Shown here: positions 4,688-7,098 of the stretch, in pieces
Numbering within the stretch: the first letter of the stretch is position 1
Layout of the letters: every line of letters begins with the position of its first letter
The notes under the pieces: model-generated
Told to the model about the DNA's origin: nothing
What the model saw: the letters and a program-made list of their open reading frames with translations, nothing else
The model's database searches: none
Origin: CAYJXJ01 sp964374095
GTDB taxonomy: Bacteria; Elusimicrobiota; Elusimicrobia; UBA1565; UBA9628
Direction: 5' to 3'
Length of the DNA: 7,098 nt
Assembly: GCA_964374095.1 (NCBI GenBank)
Contig: CAYJXJ010000215.1
Location: 1 to 7,098, forward strand
Translations under genes and position numbers: made by a program

Positions 4688-6097
4688 GTTTTCCCCGGAC
4701 CCGTCAAAATGAAGCCGGCTGCGAACTTCTGCGGCCGCGCGAAAGCCGGAGACGATGGCCCCTTCCGAGTAGGGCATCTCGGTCTCCTGCCCGGCAAAGA
4801 AAATCCGTTCCCAGGGCTCGGCCAGCCGAGGGCGAAGGCTCGTGAGGTAGCCCGGGCCGATCACGGGCATGGCGTAGCGCCAGCGGATGACGCGTGTCCC
4901 CGATTGCTTCTTGGAAATTCCCGGGAAGAGCTTTTCAGCGTCTTGCAGCACCCGCTGCGCGAGCGCGGCGTCCGAGACCCGGTCCAGGTCCTTCTGAGCG
5001 CCGGCCCCGAATGGGACGGCGGCCAGAAGCAACTGCCGGGGGCCTTCGCGCCCGGAAGGCTCCGGGCTGGGGATCCCGGTCAGGGACAGATCCGTGAAAA
5101 CGGTCCCCACGCTCCAGTACGACATGGACTGCATCGGCACCGGCTGCGCGAGGGCCAGGACAAGCAGGGCGTAGGCTGAGTAGCGCACGGCCTCCAAAGC
5201 CTCCCTGCGGACGGGAGGAAGGTCGGGGACCATTTTAAGGATCGCGGGCGCGGCGACGGCCAAGATCACAGTCCTGGCCCGCACGGTCCGGGTGCCGCCG
5301 TCTTGGGCGAAGCTGATCAGGACGCCCTGCTTGTCCTGCCTTACGGACAAGACCGTGGCCCTGGTGCGCAGGCGCGCCCCCAGTTCGCGCTCCAGGGCCT
5401 CGGGGATCGCGCCCAGTCCCCCTTCAAAGGCCGCGGTAGCGGCGTACTGCGCCGCCAAGGCGTTGACCCCTTGCAAGGCGGAGATCTCCGCGGCTCCGGC
5501 CCCGAAGATTCCGCGGCAGATGAGGTCCCCGTAGCCGACCGCCGCCCGGCCGTAGGATCGGCCGAGGAATTCCGAGAAGGTGAGGCGGTCAAGCTGAAGC
5601 ATTTCCGGGGTCATTTCCCGGGGCGAGGGCACCGGCGGCATGGCGACGATTTCACCCTGCGCGTAGCGCCGCAGATCCCGGGCCATTTTCCGAATCCCCT
5701 CAAGCTCCGAGGGGGCATGCGGCAGATCCTTGATCCCTGCGTCCAGGAAGTCCGGAATGATCTTTCCGGGAAGGCGCAGGCTGTCTTGGGGGTGCGCGAT
5801 TTTGGTGGCCTTGAGGCCCAATTCATCGAGAAGCCTGCGGATGACCCCGTAGGGTTCGGAGAGATAGGTGGCCGCCACGGTATAGCGCAGGGCCCCCCAG
5901 GTCTCGCCCCGCGCCATCCCGCCGGCCGCGCTATCTTTTTCCAGCACCAGGACATCCTTGTCTTTGAGGAAGTGGCCGGCGGTCAGTCCGGCCAAGCCCC
6001 CGCCGACGACCACCGCGTCGAAGACATGGGGGAGGGATGGCTCGACCGCCTCGGCCTGCTGGAGAGCGAGAAAAACGGCGACCAAAATCAAACCCAT
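4685..6097 (-). CDS. FAD-dependent oxidoreductase, amine oxidase / protoporphyrinogen oxidase-like
   Basis: 470 residues from the ATG at 6097. A hydrophobic N-terminus (MGLILVAVFLALQQAEA, 1-17) precedes a Rossmann fold: FDAVVVGGGLAGLTAG (26-41, GxGxxG), LVLEKDSAAGGMARG (50-64; the Glu that binds the FAD ribose, then the GG motif). The end carries IFFAGQETEMPYSEGAIVSG (432-451), the C-terminal FAD-binding motif of the flavin-containing amine oxidase family (Pfam PF01593). The natural substrate cannot be deduced; desaturase-, polyamine oxidase- and HemY-like enzymes share this layout. The N-terminal segment has no Lys/Arg and no twin-arginine motif, odd for export of an FAD enzyme, so a membrane-anchored enzyme is equally likely. 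An upstream ATG at 6220 would add 41 residues with poor codon use and is rejected. The ribosome site is weak (GGA), but the start overlaps an upstream frame by 10 nt, suggesting coupling. Confidence 0.85.
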   Translation of the reverse strand: MGLILVAVFLALQQAEAVEPSLPHVFDAVVVGGGLAGLTAGHFLKDKDVLVLEKDSAAGGMARGETWGALRYTVAATYLSEPYGVIRRLLDELGLKATKIAHPQDSLRLPGKIIPDFLDAGIKDLPHAPSELEGIRKMARDLRRYAQGEIVAMPPVPSPREMTPEMLQLDRLTFSEFLGRSYGRAAVGYGDLICRGIFGAGAAEISALQGVNALAAQYAATAAFEGGLGAIPEALERELGARLRTRATVLSVRQDKQGVLISFAQDGGTRTVRARTVILAVAAPAILKMVPDLPPVRREALEAVRYSAYALLVLALAQPVPMQSMSYWSVGTVFTDLSLTGIPSPEPSGREGPRQLLLAAVPFGAGAQKDLDRVSDAALAQRVLQDAEKLFPGISKKQSGTRVIRWRYAMPVIGPGYLTSLRPRLAEPWERIFFAGQETEMPYSEGAIVSGFRAAAEVRSRLHFDGSGEN

Positions 6098-6234
6098 GGA
6101 CGTGGTTCCAAAGTCAGGCGCCTCTCGTAGAAATCCCGCACCTTGCTCTCGTAGACCTCCCCGGTCCGGCGGCACTCGCCATGGCCGACTCCCGGGGCCA
6201 GCCGGAACTCCTTCGGCCATGGGATTGGCTCCAA
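6088..6234 (-). CDS. Short coding-like frame (about 48 residues), possible gene remnant
   Basis: Not recognised. From a possible TTG at 6234 the frame reads EPIPWPKEFRLAPGVGHGE, then VYESKVRDFYERRLTLEPR and PWV, ending in a TGA at 6088-6090 inside the oxidoreductase start. By hand count, about four fifths of its third positions are G or C, against about half in the frame that would extend the oxidoreductase upstream. This is the main evidence that it is or was coding. The frame stays open past 6274 into the end of the upstream gene, with RRLAIFGSSRRK before the TTG, and no ATG, GTG or Shine-Dalgarno is seen. It may be a small coupled protein with an unusual start, or the tail of a truncated gene. 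Confidence 0.3.
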   Translation of the reverse strand: MEPIPWPKEFRLAPGVGHGECRRTGEVYESKVRDFYERRLTLEPRPWV

Positions 6235-6271
6235 GAGCTTGCGCCGGCTGCTTCCAAAGATCGCGAGGCGC

Positions 6272-6901
6272 CTAGAACGTCCACCAATTCTTCGTCGCCC
6301 CGGGCTTGACCGCCTCAGCCGCGCTTCCCGCCGCGGCGCCCAGAATGCCGCCTACCACGCCGACCGCCAACGCGGGAATGTATAGGATCGCGCCCAAGAT
6401 GGCGCCGGACCAAGTGAAGAATCGATAGCCGTCCAGATCGTATTTGAATCCCCGATCCATGCCTTTGCTGAGGAGCGCGATTGCCGGAGACTCCACCACG
6501 CCAAACCCCAGTACAAATCCTGACTGGGCCCCCTTCTTGCTTCCACGCCAGAGGCGGCTGCCCAGGGCGTTTCCCGGTGGCGTGGGGGCGGGTACGGGGA
6601 CCGACGCCGCCTCTATTTGCCGCGGCGTCGTGTCCGCCGCCAGGAGCGCCCGCCCCGAGCCGCCGGAGCCCGCGCTGACCGCAGCCGCACCCGATACGGC
6701 GAAATTCTCAAAGCTCCTGCCGCTCTGGACCCAGGCATCGCCGAGATTTCCCGAGCCTGCGGATGCCGCGGCGGCATTGCCCCCTTCCGCGGCTTGCGAC
6801 AGGATACGGTTCATCCCCTGCTGTTGGGCGTGGCCGGCAACAGCCAAAGAAAAAACGGCTCCCATGATCGCGGCATAAACGACTCCTCTTCTCTGATTCA
6901 T
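6272..6901 (-). CDS. Exported Gly/Ala-rich protein with hydrophobic C-terminal segment, function unknown
   Basis: Family not recognised. The ATG at 6901 has an ideal GGAGG 7 nt upstream; a further in-frame ATG at 6988 would add 29 Gly/Pro/Trp-rich residues and is rejected. The 209-residue product starts with a classical signal peptide (NQRR, then hydrophobic AAIMGAVFSLAVAG, probable cleavage after GHA at residue 25). Next come a low-complexity Gly/Ser/Ala/Asn region (about 38-85), a Pro-rich linker (101-110, VPVPAPTPPG), a mixed domain (LWRGSKKGAQSGFVLGFGVV, 117-136), and a long hydrophobic stretch (about 162-192) with glycine-zipper spacing GVVGGILGAAAG, ending KNWWTF. It is probably periplasmic or membrane-inserted. 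It heads the unit containing the FAD enzyme, so the two may act in the same envelope process, by inference only. Confidence 0.8.
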   Translation of the reverse strand: MNQRRGVVYAAIMGAVFSLAVAGHAQQQGMNRILSQAAEGGNAAAASAGSGNLGDAWVQSGRSFENFAVSGAAAVSAGSGGSGRALLAADTTPRQIEAASVPVPAPTPPGNALGSRLWRGSKKGAQSGFVLGFGVVESPAIALLSKGMDRGFKYDLDGYRFFTWSGAILGAILYIPALAVGVVGGILGAAAGSAAEAVKPGATKNWWTF

Positions 6902-6960
6902 TTTGATCCCTCCAATGAGACCCTCAATTGATTCTAACACCCACCGGCAGGCGCCGCCTG

Positions 6961-6994
6961 GACCCATTGGGCAAGGTGCCCACGGCACTGGGTC
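6961..6994. repeat. Nested inverted repeat (two-stem hairpin) upstream of the exported-protein gene
   Basis: Outer perfect 6-bp arms GACCCA (6961-6966) / TGGGTC (6989-6994) enclose inner perfect 6-bp arms TGGGCA (6968-6973) / TGCCCA (6977-6982) with a 3-nt loop. A competing dyad GTGCC-CAC-GGCAC (6976-6988) shares the middle, so two folds are mutually exclusive. It could be an operator, a leader-RNA switch or the terminator of a gene to the right; no U-tract is visible on either strand. Confidence 0.45.
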
Positions 6995-7020
6995 TATAAC
7001 GGCAGGGATAGCGATCCCAA
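6993..7020 (-). promoter_or_regulatory. Weak candidate promoter for the exported-protein unit
   Basis: Minus strand: TTGGGA (-35, 4 of 6), 16-bp spacer, TATAGA (-10, 6998-6993, 4 of 6), which predicts a start near 6986 and a leader of about 85 nt containing the inner hairpin. A second -10-like TAGAAT at 6936-6931 lacks a -35. Neither is convincing alone. Confidence 0.2.
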
Positions 7021-7098
7021 CGAATCGGTAACAAGATCGGTTACTAGTACACGCGGCGATGAATTCGCCACGGGTTTAAGGGGTGCGCTGAAAGATTG

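Larger units (their letters stand above)
6902..7098. other. Non-coding leader / intergenic region rich in short hairpins
   Basis: No believable reading frame. Besides the nested repeat at 6961-6994 it holds GGGAT-AGCG-ATCCC (7005-7018), GGCGA-TGAAT-TCGCC (7055-7069), CAGGC-GCC-GCCTG near 6948-6960, and a near-direct repeat ATCGGTAAC / ATCGGTTAC around 7024-7043. Its base composition is less GC-extreme than that of the genes. I could not match it to a known RNA family by eye. Confidence 0.5.

Noticed and set aside
4265..5179. 304-codon plus-strand open frame
   Set aside because: Runs antisense across three minus-strand features and an intergenic region; no motif.
5303..6130. 275-codon plus-strand open frame
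   Set aside because: Antisense to the FAD oxidoreductase, which has clear FAD-binding motifs at both ends.
7001..7098. tRNA or other structural RNA gene at the right edge
   Set aside because: Short dyads are present but no cloverleaf, anticodon arm or CCA-type end, and no known RNA core could be recognised by eye.

Overview
The window is GC-rich (most coding stretches strongly favour G or C at the third codon position). Every gene I can support lies on the minus strand, so transcription runs from right to left. Signal peptides, an ABC exporter and dense gene packing show a bacterium. The phylum cannot be fixed from the sequence; an uncultured, GC-rich, probably Gram-negative lineage assembled from metagenomic reads is my inference, supported by a 100-N scaffold gap and a C-homopolymer at the left edge.

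Layout from right to left: (1) 6902-7098, a non-coding leader packed with short inverted repeats. (2) 6272-6901, an exported glycine/alanine-rich protein of unknown function with a hydrophobic, glycine-zipper-like C-terminus. (3) About 6088-6234, a short reading frame with coding-like codon use but no good start; it overlaps the next start by 10 nt. (4) 4685-6097, an FAD-dependent amine-oxidase/protoporphyrinogen-oxidase-like enzyme with an N-terminal hydrophobic segment. Items 2-4 look like one transcription unit. (5) 3880-4555, a two-gene cassette of a 69-residue protein overlapping a nucleotidyltransferase of the AbiEii/MenT-like kind. It has its own candidate promoter, which predicts a leaderless mRNA and carries a dyad next to the -35 box. 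This is a probable toxin-antitoxin-type module. (6) 3208-3840, decayed sequence: an interrupted open frame resembling the N-terminus of HPr-kinase-like proteins, and a possible frameshifted membrane-protein tail whose stop overlaps the next ATG. (7) 1605-3207, an ABC-2 type exporter (ATPase, then permease, 4 nt apart). (8) 1513 to the left edge, a coiled-coil protein built from degenerate heptads and an 85-residue tandem repeat, broken by the assembly gap.

The best candidates for something new are the compact nucleotidyltransferase cassette with its predicted leaderless promoter, and the nearly identical 255-bp repeats of the coiled-coil gene. The repeats let the true size of the N gap be predicted as 17 bp plus any whole number of 255-bp units. 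Nothing here is a clear CRISPR, phage, transposon or RNA gene. Functions of the coiled-coil protein, the secreted 209-residue protein and the 69-residue protein are unknown.
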